DNA from: JADHLJ01 sp038146985
GTDB taxonomy: Bacteria > Pseudomonadota > Alphaproteobacteria > Thalassobaculales > Thalassobaculaceae
DNA length: 64,000 bases
Reading direction: 5' to 3'
NCBI GenBank assembly: GCA_038146985.1
Contig: JAYQSQ010000015.1
Location: 1-64,000 of the forward strand
Shown: positions 53,598 to 63,611 of the stretch, piece after piece
Layout: each line of letters opens with the position of its first letter
Numbering within the stretch: the first letter of the stretch is position 1
Notes under the pieces: model-generated
The model's database searches: none
Told to the model about the DNA's origin: nothing
Seen by the model: the letters and a program-made list of their open reading frames with translations, nothing else
Translations under genes and position numbers: made by a program

Positions 53598-54950
53598 ATG
53601 ACTGAACGCGATGATAACACGCTTGGCGGCCGGGTCCGCCGCTATGCGAGAGTGACCGGGGCCGTCGGCGGGCTAGCGGCGCGGGCCGCCGGGCAGCGCT
53701 ATCTCGGCCTTGATCTCGGCAAGCAGGCGATGCCGGCGGATCTGAAGGCGGCGCTCGGCGGCCTGAAAGGGCCGCTGATGAAGGTCGCGCAGATCCTGGC
53801 GACCATTCCCGATGCTCTCCCCCAGGAATATCTCGACGAGCTGCGCCAGCTCCAGGCCAACGCACCGAGCATGGGACGCCTCTTCGTGCGCCGGCGCATG
53901 ACGACCGAGCTTGGCCCGGACTGGAAATCGAAATTTGCGGAATTCGGTGAGGAGGCGGTCGCCGCCGCCTCACTCGGCCAGGTGCACTGGGCGGTCCATC
54001 CCGACGGGAGAGCGCTTGCCTGCAAGCTGCAATATCCGGACATGGCGTCGATCGTCGAGGCGGATCTGAAGCAGCTCCGCTTCGCGATCTCGATCTACGA
54101 GCGCTACGACAAGGCGATCCGGGCGTCGGAAATCTACAAGGAGCTTGTCGCCCGCATGCGCGAGGAGCTGGACTACCGCCGTGAGGCGGCACAGATGGCG
54201 CTCTATCGTCACATGCTGGAAAGCGAGCCGGGCGCGCACGTGCCGGAAGCCATTGCGGAACTGTCCACTGACCGGCTGTTGAGCATGACCTGGCTGGACG
54301 GCACGCCATTGCTGAGTTTCATTGCCGAACACGGCGATACCGAGACCCGCAACCGGGTGGCGCACAACATGTTCCGGGCCTGGTACGTGCCGTTCTATTT
54401 CTTCGGCATCATCCACGGCGACCCGCATCTCGGCAACTACACGGTGCGCGAGGACGGCTCGGTCAATCTGATGGATTTCGGCTGTATCCGGGTGTTCGAG
54501 CCCAGCTTCGTGAAGGGTGTCATTGACCTCTACCGGGCCTTGCGCGACGGCGACGAGGAACTCGCGGTCGAGGCCTACCGGATCTGGGGTTTCGAGGATC
54601 TCGACCGGGCGACCATCGACGTGTTGAACCATTGGGCGCGTTTCGTCTACGCCCCGCTGATGGAGGACCGTACGCGCCGAATTCAGGAAACCAACAGCGG
54701 CGTCTATGGCCGCGAGGTGGTCGAAAAGGTGCATGGCGAATTGCGGCGCCTCAATGGCGTGCGCCCGCCTCGGGAATTCGTCCTGATGGACCGGGCCGCG
54801 ATCGGTCTCGGCTCGGTCTTCCTGCATCTGAGGGCAGAGGTGAACTGGTACCGCCTGTTCCACGATCTGATCGAGGGTTTCGATCCGGATGCCCTGGGCG
54901 CGCGTCAGGCAGCGGCTCTGGCGGCGGCAGGCGTGCCGGATGCGGAGTGA
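53598..54950 (+). CDS. ABC1/UbiB-family atypical kinase
   Basis: A 450-residue protein kinase-like protein of the UbiB/COQ8 family. The KxGQ-like region is GPLMKVAQILATIPDAL near residue 55. The AAAS loop AAASLGQVHWAVHPDGR near 117 (Ala-rich nucleotide loop) is followed by the Lys in ACKLQYP. The catalytic loop HGDPHLGNYTV near 275 and the metal motif LMDFGCIRV near 293 are complete. Such proteins support ubiquinone synthesis or lipid trafficking. No UbiB-type C-terminal membrane helices are obvious. The ATG at 53598 was chosen because similarity begins there. Confidence 0.9.
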   Translation: MTERDDNTLGGRVRRYARVTGAVGGLAARAAGQRYLGLDLGKQAMPADLKAALGGLKGPLMKVAQILATIPDALPQEYLDELRQLQANAPSMGRLFVRRRMTTELGPDWKSKFAEFGEEAVAAASLGQVHWAVHPDGRALACKLQYPDMASIVEADLKQLRFAISIYERYDKAIRASEIYKELVARMREELDYRREAAQMALYRHMLESEPGAHVPEAIAELSTDRLLSMTWLDGTPLLSFIAEHGDTETRNRVAHNMFRAWYVPFYFFGIIHGDPHLGNYTVREDGSVNLMDFGCIRVFEPSFVKGVIDLYRALRDGDEELAVEAYRIWGFEDLDRATIDVLNHWARFVYAPLMEDRTRRIQETNSGVYGREVVEKVHGELRRLNGVRPPREFVLMDRAAIGLGSVFLHLRAEVNWYRLFHDLIEGFDPDALGARQAAALAAAGVPDAE

Positions 54951-54992
54951 CCGGTCGAGATTAGTTCTCACGGTATAAACAGACAGACCTAT

Positions 54993-55120
54993 CCGTCGCC
55001 CTGGCGCATGGCAGGGCCCAGCTCTGGTTGGTCAGCGTGACGTCCTCGCGTCGAAACGGAAAAGGGCGGGATAAGTGGACAGGTTCCGGTGCTCGGCCCT
55101 GCCTTACGCCAGGGCGACGG
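54993..55120. repeat. 128-bp element with 26-bp near-perfect inverted ends
   Basis: The left arm (54993-55018) and right arm (55095-55120) are complementary in 23 of 26 positions; the three mismatches are one central triplet (CAT against TTA). The arms enclose 76 bases. The right arm ends on the base next to the mobA stop codon. It could be a miniature inverted-repeat element or a large two-way terminator between the convergent ABC1 and mobA genes. Confidence 0.6.
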
Positions 55121-55735
55121 CTAAGAGAGGAGCAACCGCTCCGCCTCTGCGAGATCGTCAGGCCGATTGGCGTTGAAGAACGGGTCGATACCCTCAACCT
55201 GAAATTCGGCGACCGCCAGACGATAGCGGGCGGTCCAGAGGTCAACCTTGCGAATGTCTTCCTTGAGCATCGCGGCGCGCAGATCCTCGCGCAGCCGTAC
55301 CGGCCAGAGTCCGAACACCGGATGATGACGGCCGTCTGAGGCCGCGCAGGCGAGGTCGGCTCCGCCGGTCTCTACCGCTTTCAACAGCCGCGCCACTAGG
55401 TTCTCCGGCAGGAAGGGCGCGTCGGTCGCGAAACTTGCCAGCCATGTGCAGTCCGGCGCGTGTTCCGCCGCCCAGTCCATGCCGGCCAGAACACCGGCAA
55501 GCGGTCCGGCGAACCCCTCGACCGTGTCCGGCGCCACCGGCAGCGCGAATTCCTCGAAGCGGCCAGGGTCTCCGTTGGCGTTCAGCACCAAGGCCGAGAC
55601 CTGGGGGCGAACCCGGGTAAGGATATGCTCCAGGATCGTCTTGTCGCCCAGCCGTCTCAGGCATTTGTCGCCGCCGCCCATGCGCCGGGACTGCCCGCCT
55701 GCGAGCAACACCCCGGCCACGTCATCGTTAAGCAT
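55121..55735 (-). CDS. mobA: Molybdenum cofactor guanylyltransferase
   Basis: Transfers GMP from GTP to molybdopterin-molybdenum to give the bis-MGD cofactor; cytosolic. A 204-residue protein with GVLLAGGQSRRMGGGDK near residue 8 (nucleotide loop, Lys contact), LNANGDPGRF near 55 and SFATDAPFLP near 100 (metal Asp). The ATG at 55735 overlaps the end of the fdhD gene by 8 bases, fitting a formate-dehydrogenase cofactor operon. This gene is intact, while fdhD just upstream is frameshifted. Confidence 0.93.
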   Translation of the reverse strand: MLNDDVAGVLLAGGQSRRMGGGDKCLRRLGDKTILEHILTRVRPQVSALVLNANGDPGRFEEFALPVAPDTVEGFAGPLAGVLAGMDWAAEHAPDCTWLASFATDAPFLPENLVARLLKAVETGGADLACAASDGRHHPVFGLWPVRLREDLRAAMLKEDIRKVDLWTARYRLAVAEFQVEGIDPFFNANRPDDLAEAERLLLS

Positions 55736-56650
55736 CGACACTCGCCTTGCGGCTCGAACGCCTGGGCTCTTCCGCAACCGCGTCGGGGTCGGCATCGAAG
55801 ACCAGCCGGTCCTGGCCCGACAGCGCGACGAAGCGCTTGCCCTTGGCCCGGCCGATCAGGGTGAGCCCCGCCTGGCGCGCCAGATCCACGCCCCAAGCGG
55901 TGAAGCCGGAGCGGGAGATCAGGATCGGCACCCCCATCTGCACGGTCTTGATAATCATCTCGCTGGTCAGGCGACCGGTGGTGTAAAAATCGCCCGTCCG
56001 CCTGCCGGGATGCCGTTCAGAACATGCCAGCCGGCGATCTTGTCGATCGCGTTATAAACCGACAGCCTCCATATAGATCAGGGTCGGTCTTTACTGGCGC
56101 AGTACGCAGCCGTGGATCGCACCGGCCTCAGGATAAAGGCTCAGCGTCGCGTTGATCTTGGCGGAAGAGTTGATAGATCCGAGGTCCGCAGCACTGCGTC
56201 CGCCGACAGGGCGATATCCTCGAACTTCTCCATCAGGTCGCCGAACACGGTGCTGCAGAGCAGCCAGGTGCAGATCTTCTTCTGCAGCTTTCCCTCGTAG
56301 TCAGTCTCGCGCTCGGTACGAACCACGACGACTTCAGATCATCGTCATAGTCGATGCCGGTGATCACGTCGTCGGACCGCAGCATGTTCTGATTCAAAGA
56401 AATCCGACCGCCAGCATGTCAGGATGATCGCCGATGGTCATGGCGGTGACGATCTCCTGGCGATTGAGGAAAATCGTCAGGCGGCCGCTCGGCGACAACC
56501 GAGGTCTCAATCGGTCAGCGTCGTAGTCGTGCCCGCGGCACCGGTCAGACGCAGGTCACGTCGGGCCGTGGGCCGGGAACATGGTCGGTGAACAGAGGTT
56601 CGCGGCCCCACTCCTGGGCGACAAGCGGAAGGCCTGTGATTTCGAGCGGT
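55728..56650 (-). pseudogene. fdhD: fdhD (formate dehydrogenase accessory sulfurtransferase), broken by frameshifts
   Basis: FdhD passes sulfur from IscS to the molybdenum cofactor of formate dehydrogenase. The C-terminal 76 codons (55728-55958) are open: MIIKTVQMGVPILISRSG, then WGVDLARQAGLTLIGRAKG. Upstream pieces follow only with frame changes: TVFGDLMEKFEDIALSADAV, SLYPEAGAIHGC, YNAIDKIAGWHVLNG and TTGRLTSEM (family SGRxSxEM). N-terminal parts read TIFLNRQEIVTAMTIGDHP and QNMLRSDDVITGIDYDDD. The exact start is uncertain (about 56650). Order of the pieces is normal, so indels rather than rearrangement are the cause. Confidence 0.8.
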
Positions 56651-56799
56651 TTAACACTATGGCGGCGCGGCGTACCTGACCCTTCGAGACGGTGGCTTCA
56701 GATCTCCTCAGGGTGAGCCTGCCAGTAACGAAACACCCTGAGGATCGCGTAGCGGCGTCGTCTCGAAAGAGTCTTGTCTGCTCGCGCACCAGCGCCCCT

Positions 56800-57478
56800 T
56801 ACGGCATCCGCAGCCGCGTTCCCCACGAGCGCCGCGTCGACCCAGGACCGGTCGGTGCCGGCCTTGATCTCGGCCATCTGCTTGACCTCAGCCTGCGCCC
56901 AGCAGCTCCGGTGCGCGGGCAGGCGCGCCCGCGGCCTCATCCGAACGGAACCGCCAGCACCGTCCCAATCGCCGATCACGCAGGTCCCCCGGCTCGAATC
57001 ACCATACCGTCGATCGCGATCGGCACGTTGATTTCGCCGGGCCCGTCCTTTATGGGGCCCCGGTGCGAGACGCCAGCGGCGAAGGTCAGCAAATTGACCT
57101 CCAGAAACGCCTCACGTCCCGGATCGCGGCGTCAGCACGAACCCGCCGACCCGCGCAGCAGCCGCATGCGCCAGCATCAGCTCTCCATCAGCGAGTTGGT
57201 GAGATCCCCCGCCCCCATCACCAGACAATGACGTCGCCCGGCATCTTCCATGTCGATGACCTTATGCAGCATCAGGTTATCGCCCGGGCGCGTTTTTCAC
57301 CGTAGGCGCGGGGCCCGCCATCTGTCCCGACTTGTGATGGGGCCGGAGCCTCGCGCCGCCGGCACTCATCCGCCACATGCTGTCCGATACATTGGCGACC
57401 GGGAGTTGCGAGAAACTTTCTCGCCAGGCCGAGATCGACCGCGCGCGTACGGTTGAGAATGCGAAGACCGATGGTCAT
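56800..57478 (-). pseudogene. RraA-family protein gene, broken by frameshifts
   Basis: Reading from the ATG at 57478 (MTIGLRILNRTRAVD) with frame changes gives SDSMWRMSAGGARL, then MAGPALTV, GDNLMLHKVIDMEDAG, GDLTNSLMGELMLAHAA, LLTFAAGVSHRGPIKDGPG, INVPIAIDGMVI and AEIKAGTDRSWVDAAL. This is the RraA/4-hydroxy-4-methyl-2-oxoglutarate aldolase-like fold. Members of this family decarboxylate or cleave 2-keto acids or regulate RNase E. The C-terminal end lies near 56800 and is approximate. Gene symbol withheld because the subgroup is unclear. Confidence 0.75.
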
Positions 57479-57479
57479 G

Positions 57480-58145
57480 AGGTTAGATCCCTTTATCCGA
57501 ATGGGTCGAGCGCCGGCGTGGCATAAAGGTCGTCACTGCCTGCTTTGGGGATGGGTCAGAAGGCCTCCCATAGCTCGACGTACGGGCGCCAGAAGGGCCT
57601 GCCTTCCTCCTATCCGTGGCGAAACCTTTAGCGATCCAGTTCGGCGGGGACGACGGCTGGGAAGAATTCCGCGAACTTGTCGGGGGTGAGGCCAGCCGGA
57701 GAGATTCGGGTTCGTGGAGGATCGGAGTTTCTGTACTCGAGCGGCAATTCAGCTCCGGCTGGCCGGTGGAAATTACAGCTGCCGCGATCGGAGCCATGGA
57801 AAATCCGATGATCGGGTCAAACCCGCCGGGCTTCGAGAAGATGAACGTCACGACAACCAGTCTTACGGTGCCCGACGTGACCAGAAATAGATCGCCAGGG
57901 CCGTCACTCCTCGGCGGCGATGCCGGATGTTGCGAAACCGGCGGTTGCCCAGATCAGTACAGCAGGAAGAAGCGGGACAGCATGGCGGGAGGTTCCGGAT
58001 TTTTGCTAGTTTCCCGATCGGGCGCGGCAGCAATCATGCGGTATCAGGCGTCACCACGTCCATGGTACCTCGCGCTTGTGTGTACCGCGCGACACGGGCT
58101 CCGGCCTTCCCTAGACTGACATCTCCCTGATCTTCCTTCCCCGCC
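57480..58145 (-). other. Unresolved stretch, probably a frameshifted gene
   Basis: On the minus strand a hydrophobic stretch (LIWATAGFATSGIAAEE) resembles a signal peptide with an AxA cut site. Further on, TPDKFAEFF and VPAELDR suggest the end of a periplasmic binding protein. No single frame is open for long and no family could be fixed. On the plus strand an open frame from 57616 has no similarity. Confidence 0.3.
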
Positions 58146-58149
58146 TGTT

Positions 58150-59404
58150 TGAGTCCCCTGGCCCCACGCCCGTTCCCACAGTGTCGAGACCTCCTGTGGC
58201 TGGGTGGTCATCGTCGCCTCGCTGCTGCTGCACAGCGTCAGGCTCGGCGCGCCGAACATCCTGTTCGTGACCCGAAGCCGATCGCCGCCGACCTCGCCAC
58301 CGATCAGGCAGTGCCGTCCACGCTGGCCTATTCGCTATTGATGATCGGCGCCGGCACGGCATCTTGATAGGCTGGTGGATGGACCGGCGCGGAATCCTGC
58401 AGCCGTCCTGTTCGGCTCAGTCGCGGTCGCCGTCAGTGCCATGATCACCAGCTTTGCTGAAGACCGCTGGGCCTGTTCCCGCCAATGGTGCTATCGGCTT
58501 CATGGGCAAGGCGGCGATGATCGCGCCGCTGGTCGCCAACGCCACCCGCTGGTTCGACCGGCGCCAGGGCCTCGCGATTTCAGCATCATCGCCTCGGGCA
58601 AGGCCTGTCAGCGCTTGGTCTGGCCGCCGATCGTACGCTATGAACGGCAGTCAGCTGGCGCGGAGGACCTGTGGTACTATTCTCTCTTCGCGCTCTGCTC
58701 GATGATCACTGGCCTGGCTGATCCGGCCGAAGCCGCCGGTGCCACCGGCAGGCGCGCCGAAAGAGATCCAGGGCGAGACGGGCGCTGGTCACTGGGCCTG
58801 CCGTCAATCTGGTCAGGGCATGCTGGCTGGCGGTGATCGGCTGCACGCACTCGATGGCGATGCCGATCGTCCATCTGGTAAAGACCACGCCACCGATCTC
58901 AGCCTAACATCCGGCGGCAGGCGGCGGAACTCCTCTCAGTGCTGATGGTGGCGGGTTTCGTGAGCCGGATCCTGTTCAGCATGCTGGCCGACCAGATCGG
59001 CGGTTCGCACCCTGCTGATCGGCTCCACACGCCTGCCGGGCGACCATGCTGGCGGCGGTCTTCTCCGTCGTCACCAGCCTCAACGGCCTCTATGTTTCAG
59101 CGTCTGTTCGGCCTCGGCTTCGCCAGGATCATGCCATTGCTATCCGGTGATCCTCAGAATGTAGTTCCCGGTCAGCCAGATCGGCTGGCGCATCGCCGCC
59201 CAATACCTCTTCGCCGCCGTAGGCATGGCGCTCAGCAGTTGGATAAGCGGGGAAGGTCTTTGACCTGGCAGGTTCGTACAACCCGTCGTTTAACTGGCGG
59301 CCTGGCGTTCAACCTGATGAACTTCGCTGATCGGGATGCTATATGTGCGGTCGCGGCGGGTGGAAGCACGGATAGCGGCGGCAATGAGGGGCCCCGCCTC
59401 GTAG
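58150..59404 (+). pseudogene. MFS transporter gene, broken by frameshifts
   Basis: With frame changes the plus strand gives a 12-helix major facilitator: GWVVIVASLLLHSVRLGAPN, LAYSLLMIGAGT, GWWMDRRGILQP, VAVAVSAMITSFAE, GFMGKAAMIAPLVANATRWF, GLVWPPIVRY, LVMVAGFVSRILFSMLAD (as LMVAGFVSRILFSMLAD), SYNPSF and NLMNFALIGMLYVRSRR. It ends at TAG 59404. RWFDRRQGLA and the pattern resemble oxalate/formate-antiporter-like carriers. The start is approximate. A hairpin follows 6 bases downstream. Confidence 0.75.
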
Positions 59405-59410
59405 TCAGGA

Positions 59411-59436
59411 GCCATCGCCAACCTGTTAGCGATGGC
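59411..59436 (+). terminator. Hairpin just after the MFS gene
   Basis: GCCATCGC (59411-59418), a 10-base loop, and GCGATGGC (59429-59436). It starts 6 bases after the stop codon; no T-run follows, so termination strength is uncertain. Confidence 0.45.
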
Positions 59437-59519
59437 CGACATAGAATAACATACGATATCCATCCCGGAAAATGGACCAACGCGTAAAGCCAATCGCGGA
59501 CAAGATTGTAAACTGGTAC

Positions 59520-60250
59520 ACAGACTTGAGATCCATTTAAATTCTGCTTTTCTCAAATCACAATATAACCATAGGTCAATTCAAAAAATAAATAGGAAAG
59601 ATTAGTGGAGTTTTATAAATGTAAAATTTAGAAGATAATCACAACACACTTGATGAAATTTTAGAAAAATTACAAGATAAACAAGTAATATATTCTGAAA
59701 TTGGCCTATGATTGGTGTAGGATTTTATATAGGCTCGATCTTGGGTGATTGCAAATTAATTTTCAATAGTTTTAGAAATTGTTGGCGTTTTTGGTATCTC
59801 AATCTGGCCTGTTATCGTGATTTTTTCTGCGAATTTACATTACTATTAAATTCTAAATAATTACAATCTTGATAACATCAATATTAAGCATATTTTATAT
59901 TCCTACTAGTATCATAAAATTCGGAAATGATCGCAGATAATATTCTGAGAGATTTATGTTTTTGGAAAATTCCACCGCCGCAATCCTTTGAGCAATGGAA
60001 GTTAGCAATGGCTCAACAGTCGTGGAATAAATTTCCAAGGTTGATCTAGAAAAGAAAATCCTGAGCCACAATAATTTAGCCAGTTAGGGGCCGTTGTTTA
60101 AATGATCTTCTACAATCAACAATGCTGCCTCGCCGATACATCGGAGAAGCACAGTTAGAAAATTGGCCTCAATCTTCCCCAATTTTCCACCCCCAATCCT
60201 CCATCGTGTCTTGCACGACACTATGCCTCGAATGATACTCCCTATTGTAC
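59520..60250. other. AT-rich island without a recognised gene
   Basis: About 730 bases far richer in A and T than the rest of the window, most strongly from 59580 to 59960. Only short frames are present. One near 59645 gives NTLDEILEKLQDKQVIYSE and another near 59770 a hydrophobic stretch EIVGVFGISIWPVIVIF, so a small foreign membrane protein with frameshifts is imaginable but not supported. Confidence 0.5.
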
Positions 60251-61420
60251 CTTATTCATCGGGATTCTTATGGCACGTATCGTTCCGCCCCGCTTCGTCG
60301 TTTTCGATTTTGCCGGGCGTGCTGCGATGCGGATAAGGCCTGGTTTTCGGTCGTTGTCGAAGAACTGGCGGTAAACGGCATGACCTCAATCGACGAGCTT
60401 CTTTCAGTCCCACCGTGGCAAGGTCATTCACGACAGCGTACTATTTTCGAGGAACCTACTCCATTGCCCTGCCATCCGGCTGGGCGGAGCGTGTGATGGC
60501 CCGATACGGTCCCGAAAATCGAACGCGGTTCACCCCGGTCTAGTGGCGTTGGTGGTCCCGCGGTCTCAAAGGCGGGAAGCCACCTGTTGCGGTCGCCAGT
60601 GACAGCCTGTGGCGCGCCCTTGTTTCCGGCGTGAGGCGGTTGGTCTCGAAAGACGTCTTCAGGGGACGCCTTGTGTCGACCATGACGACAGCCGGCACAA
60701 GCACACCTGACGTCTATCTCAGAATTGCGATCTTCGGGATACTGCAGCCAGGCATGGCGTGGCAATCAAAGAACTTCATAACAGGCATTACCAGCGCCTG
60801 TCCGCCACACGGCGACCGTGGTCCTTCGCCGCCAGCAGGATAAAAACAGCCTGTGTTGATACCGGCGCACACGCTGTGATCCGTCGAATGGATCAATTGC
60901 CGCGACATCCCTTAATTTACCTGACAGGCGCGATTTAGGCCATTTGGTTATTACAGAAGTGTCTGAGATATGTCAAATTTATGCTTTGTGAGACTCTCAT
61001 GTGACTTCCATCTTTAATGCCTGTGAAGGCGGAGCTATTACCATCGCCGTCGAGAGATTTGTAGTTGAATGAATGATATATTTCGGACCAGAACATCCTC
61101 GTCAAAGCCCTGGCTTTCACCAAGACGACGGCAGGTTCGAGGCGGCCTAAGTGGATAAAGGTTCTGGTCAGCGAAAATCGATATCAGGTTCTTATAGTGT
61201 CCTGACACTCGATGCCAGTACCAAAAATTTTTGGCTCATCGCAAACGCCGCGTTTGTCCCCAAAGACGCAGTTCTGGTAACCATCTCGGTTAGATGTCAT
61301 GTCCCGACGGGGAGTCGGGAGACCAGGCGCCTGAAGTCAGTCGGCGTGACGGATAGCCAATCACGATAATGAATCTCTGAATATTCTCCGCCATCCCGCA
61401 CTTCCCGGCTGTCTCAGGCG
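60251..61420. other. No recognisable gene
   Basis: An open frame at 60245-60496 and several shorter ones on both strands show no family similarity that I can recognise. Composition returns to GC-rich by 60300 and falls again around 60950-61250. Considering the indel density nearby, a broken gene could be hidden here. Confidence 0.35.
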
Positions 61421-61425
61421 TAGGC

Positions 61426-61441
61426 CCCGGCCTTCGCCGGG
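61426..61441. repeat. Extragenic palindrome CCCGGC-cttc-GCCGGG
   Basis: A 6-bp GC stem with a CTTC loop, within CCCCGGCCTTCGCCGGGA. Sequences of this kind are common intergenic palindromes in alphaproteobacterial genomes. No T-run follows, so it is listed as a repeat, not a terminator. Confidence 0.5.
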
Positions 61442-61455
61442 ATTCAAATTGAAAC

Positions 61456-61485
61456 AAAAAATAACGATCGCCGTCCTCGGCGATC
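61456..61485 (-). terminator. Rho-independent terminator of leuA
   Basis: On the minus strand GATCGCCG, loop AGGA, CGGCGATC (61485-61466), then GTTATTTTTTG. An 8-bp perfect stem followed by a T-rich run, 32 bases after the leuA stop codon. Confidence 0.8.
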
Positions 61486-61517
61486 AGGGTGATTTCTGTA
61501 TCTAAGTCAGCCAACCG

Positions 61518-63176
61518 TCAGATCCGGTTGATCGCGCTCACGACCGCCCAGTCGGGGCCAGGGCTGATACGGTCTCGATGCCGACGCCGAGACGCTTTTG
61601 CCGCCCTCGGCGAGGGCGACGAGTTCGATATAGGCGCCGCCTCAGAATTCCCGAGCCAAGCGGTGCGGGTGTGCTCGGTATAGTCCTTGAACTGGAATGT
61701 AGAGAAATGAAGTGTCCCATGCCCATGACGAAGGCGGCGATCGGGCCGTTGCCGGCGGCCTCGATCCGTGGTCCTTTTCCGCCATGGGTGACGACCGCGC
61801 GCACCCGCTCAGATTGTTGGAGCGCGACGCGGCCTTGTGGAGAGAAGGACTTGAGGTGCAAGGCCTTCTGGGCAATGAACTCGGCTTCGAAATGTTCCAG
61901 ATTTCCTTGGGCGTGATCTCCCTGGCTGGTTGCGTCGGTGATCTTCTGGATCACCTGGCTGAACTGAGCCTGGGCGGCCTTGAGCGAGCGGATCGAATAT
62001 TCACTTTCGAGAATATAGGAGACGCCGCCCTTGCCAGACTTCTTTGTTCACCCGGATGATCGCCTCATAGTCGCAGCCGATAGCAGCGGGGTCGATCGGC
62101 AGATGGGGCACCTCGAACAGCACGCTGTTGGCGGACTCCATCCGCCTTCATGCCTTGTTGATCGCGTCCCTGGTGCGAGCCCGAGAAGGCGGTGTGCGCA
62201 GCTCGCCCGCATAGGGGTGGCGGGGATGGATCGGCAGCTGGTTGCAATGCCTCGCCGTCGCCATTAATCCGTTGATGTTGGAGAAGTCAGCGCCGGAGTC
62301 GACACCCTGGGTGAAGATTGAGGCCAGGGTGATATCCCATTGCCAGTCCGCTCGCCATTGCCGAACAGGGTGCCCTCGGCCAGTCGGCGCCGGCCATCTG
62401 GGCCAGTTCCGCCGCCGCGACATCGGTGCCCAGTCGTTGTGGGGATGGACAGACAGGATCACCCGCTCGCGGTTGGAAGTTATTTGCCCATCCATTCGAT
62501 CTGATCAGCGAAGATGTTGGGTGCTCGCCATCTCACCGTCGAGGGCGGGTTGATGATGGTCAGGTTCTCCTCGGTCGGCCCCCAGATATCCAGGACCGCT
62601 TCGGAGACCTCCATCGCATAGTCGAGCTCGGTACCGGTGAAGCTCTCAGGCGCGAGTATTCCAGGCGGACCTTGGTGCCGCCCTTCTCCAGCATTGGGAT
62701 GCGGTCACGCACCATCTTGGCGCCTCGGTGGCGATCCACTTCACGCCGTCCCGGTCAGAGGCGAAGACAACCCGGCGCTTTGCAAGGTGCTGGTCGAGTT
62801 ATCAGAGATGGACGATACAGTTCCGCCGACCCGATCAGGCTCTCGAAGGTCGCTGGATCAGTTCCTCACGGGCCTGAGTCAGCACCTGAATTGAGACATC
62901 GTCGGAATCAGGCCCCTGCTCAATAATCTCGCGCACGAAGTTGAAATCAGTATCCGAGGCGGCGGGAAGCCGACTTGATCTCATGAAGCCCATCTCCACC
63001 AGGGTGCCAGACATCCGGTGCTTGCGCGGGCTGTCCATCGGATCGACCAGCGCCTGGTGCCGTCGCGCAGGTCGACGGGCGCAGATCGGCGCCTTGGTGA
63101 TGGTCCGCCCGACCATTGCGGTTTCTGGATCGGGATTGCGGAAAGCCTGATACTTTTCGATCGGCATGCGGTTCAT
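61518..63176 (-). pseudogene. leuA: 2-Isopropylmalate synthase gene, broken by many frameshifts
   Basis: Condenses acetyl-CoA and 2-oxoisovalerate, the first step of leucine synthesis. From the ATG at 63176 the N-terminus reads MNRMPIEKYQAFRNPDPE, then TITKAPI, QALVDPMDSPRKHRM, TLVEMGF, DFNFVREIIEQG and IQVLTQAREELIQR. Later pieces in other frames are GTLFGNGERTGN, HTAFSGSHQ and MKADG, then VIQKITDATSQGDHAQGNLE. The end reads VVSAINRI before TGA at 61518. The long form with SHQDAI belongs to the LeuA of alpha- and beta-proteobacterial type. As a core pathway gene with its terminator intact, true decay is unlikely. Confidence 0.83.
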
Positions 63177-63611
63177 GGAAGTCACTCCTATGGTCGCGCG
63201 CGGCGGATCACGGTCGTCGGTCGCCGGCGCGAAAATTCGTTTAACGTGTCGTCGTCTGAAAAGCGCTTGCAAATGTTAATTTCCGCTGCCGAAATCTCGC
63301 GCCGACCGATGTCCGCACGCGCCGACACGCCCATTAGGACGGCCTGCTCGTTGCTGGATTCCACGGTCATGATCATCAGAAAATTTCAACGCGCGGTTAA
63401 AACACGGGATGGCAAACGACTCTAACCCGGACCCTCTAAAGAGCCGGGATTGTAAGTCGAAGGCCAAGGCCGTATTGAACGAACGCATGAACATGGCGCG
63501 GAGGAATACGGGCGCGAGCAGTACGGGTAGTCAAGTGCGCGGCAGTTTGCAACGCGACGGTTTTCTTGGCCGAGAGTGCTGGACTATATCCACCGGTAAT
63601 CAGCGGGAAGA
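63177..63611. other. Divergent intergenic stretch, no gene seen
   Basis: About 435 bases between leuA and the TauD-like gene. Short open frames on both strands have no similarity. The leuA promoter and any leucine-responsive leader should lie here, but no leader peptide rich in Leu or attenuator hairpin could be recognised. Confidence 0.4.

Noticed and set aside
59708..59860. A 50-codon frame starting ATG in the AT-rich island
   Set aside because: AT-rich non-coding DNA gives such frames rarely broken only by chance; no ribosome site and no similarity.
61426..61441. GC hairpin as leuA terminator
   Set aside because: No T-run follows; the hairpin at 61466-61485 followed by TTATTTTTT on the minus strand is the better terminator.
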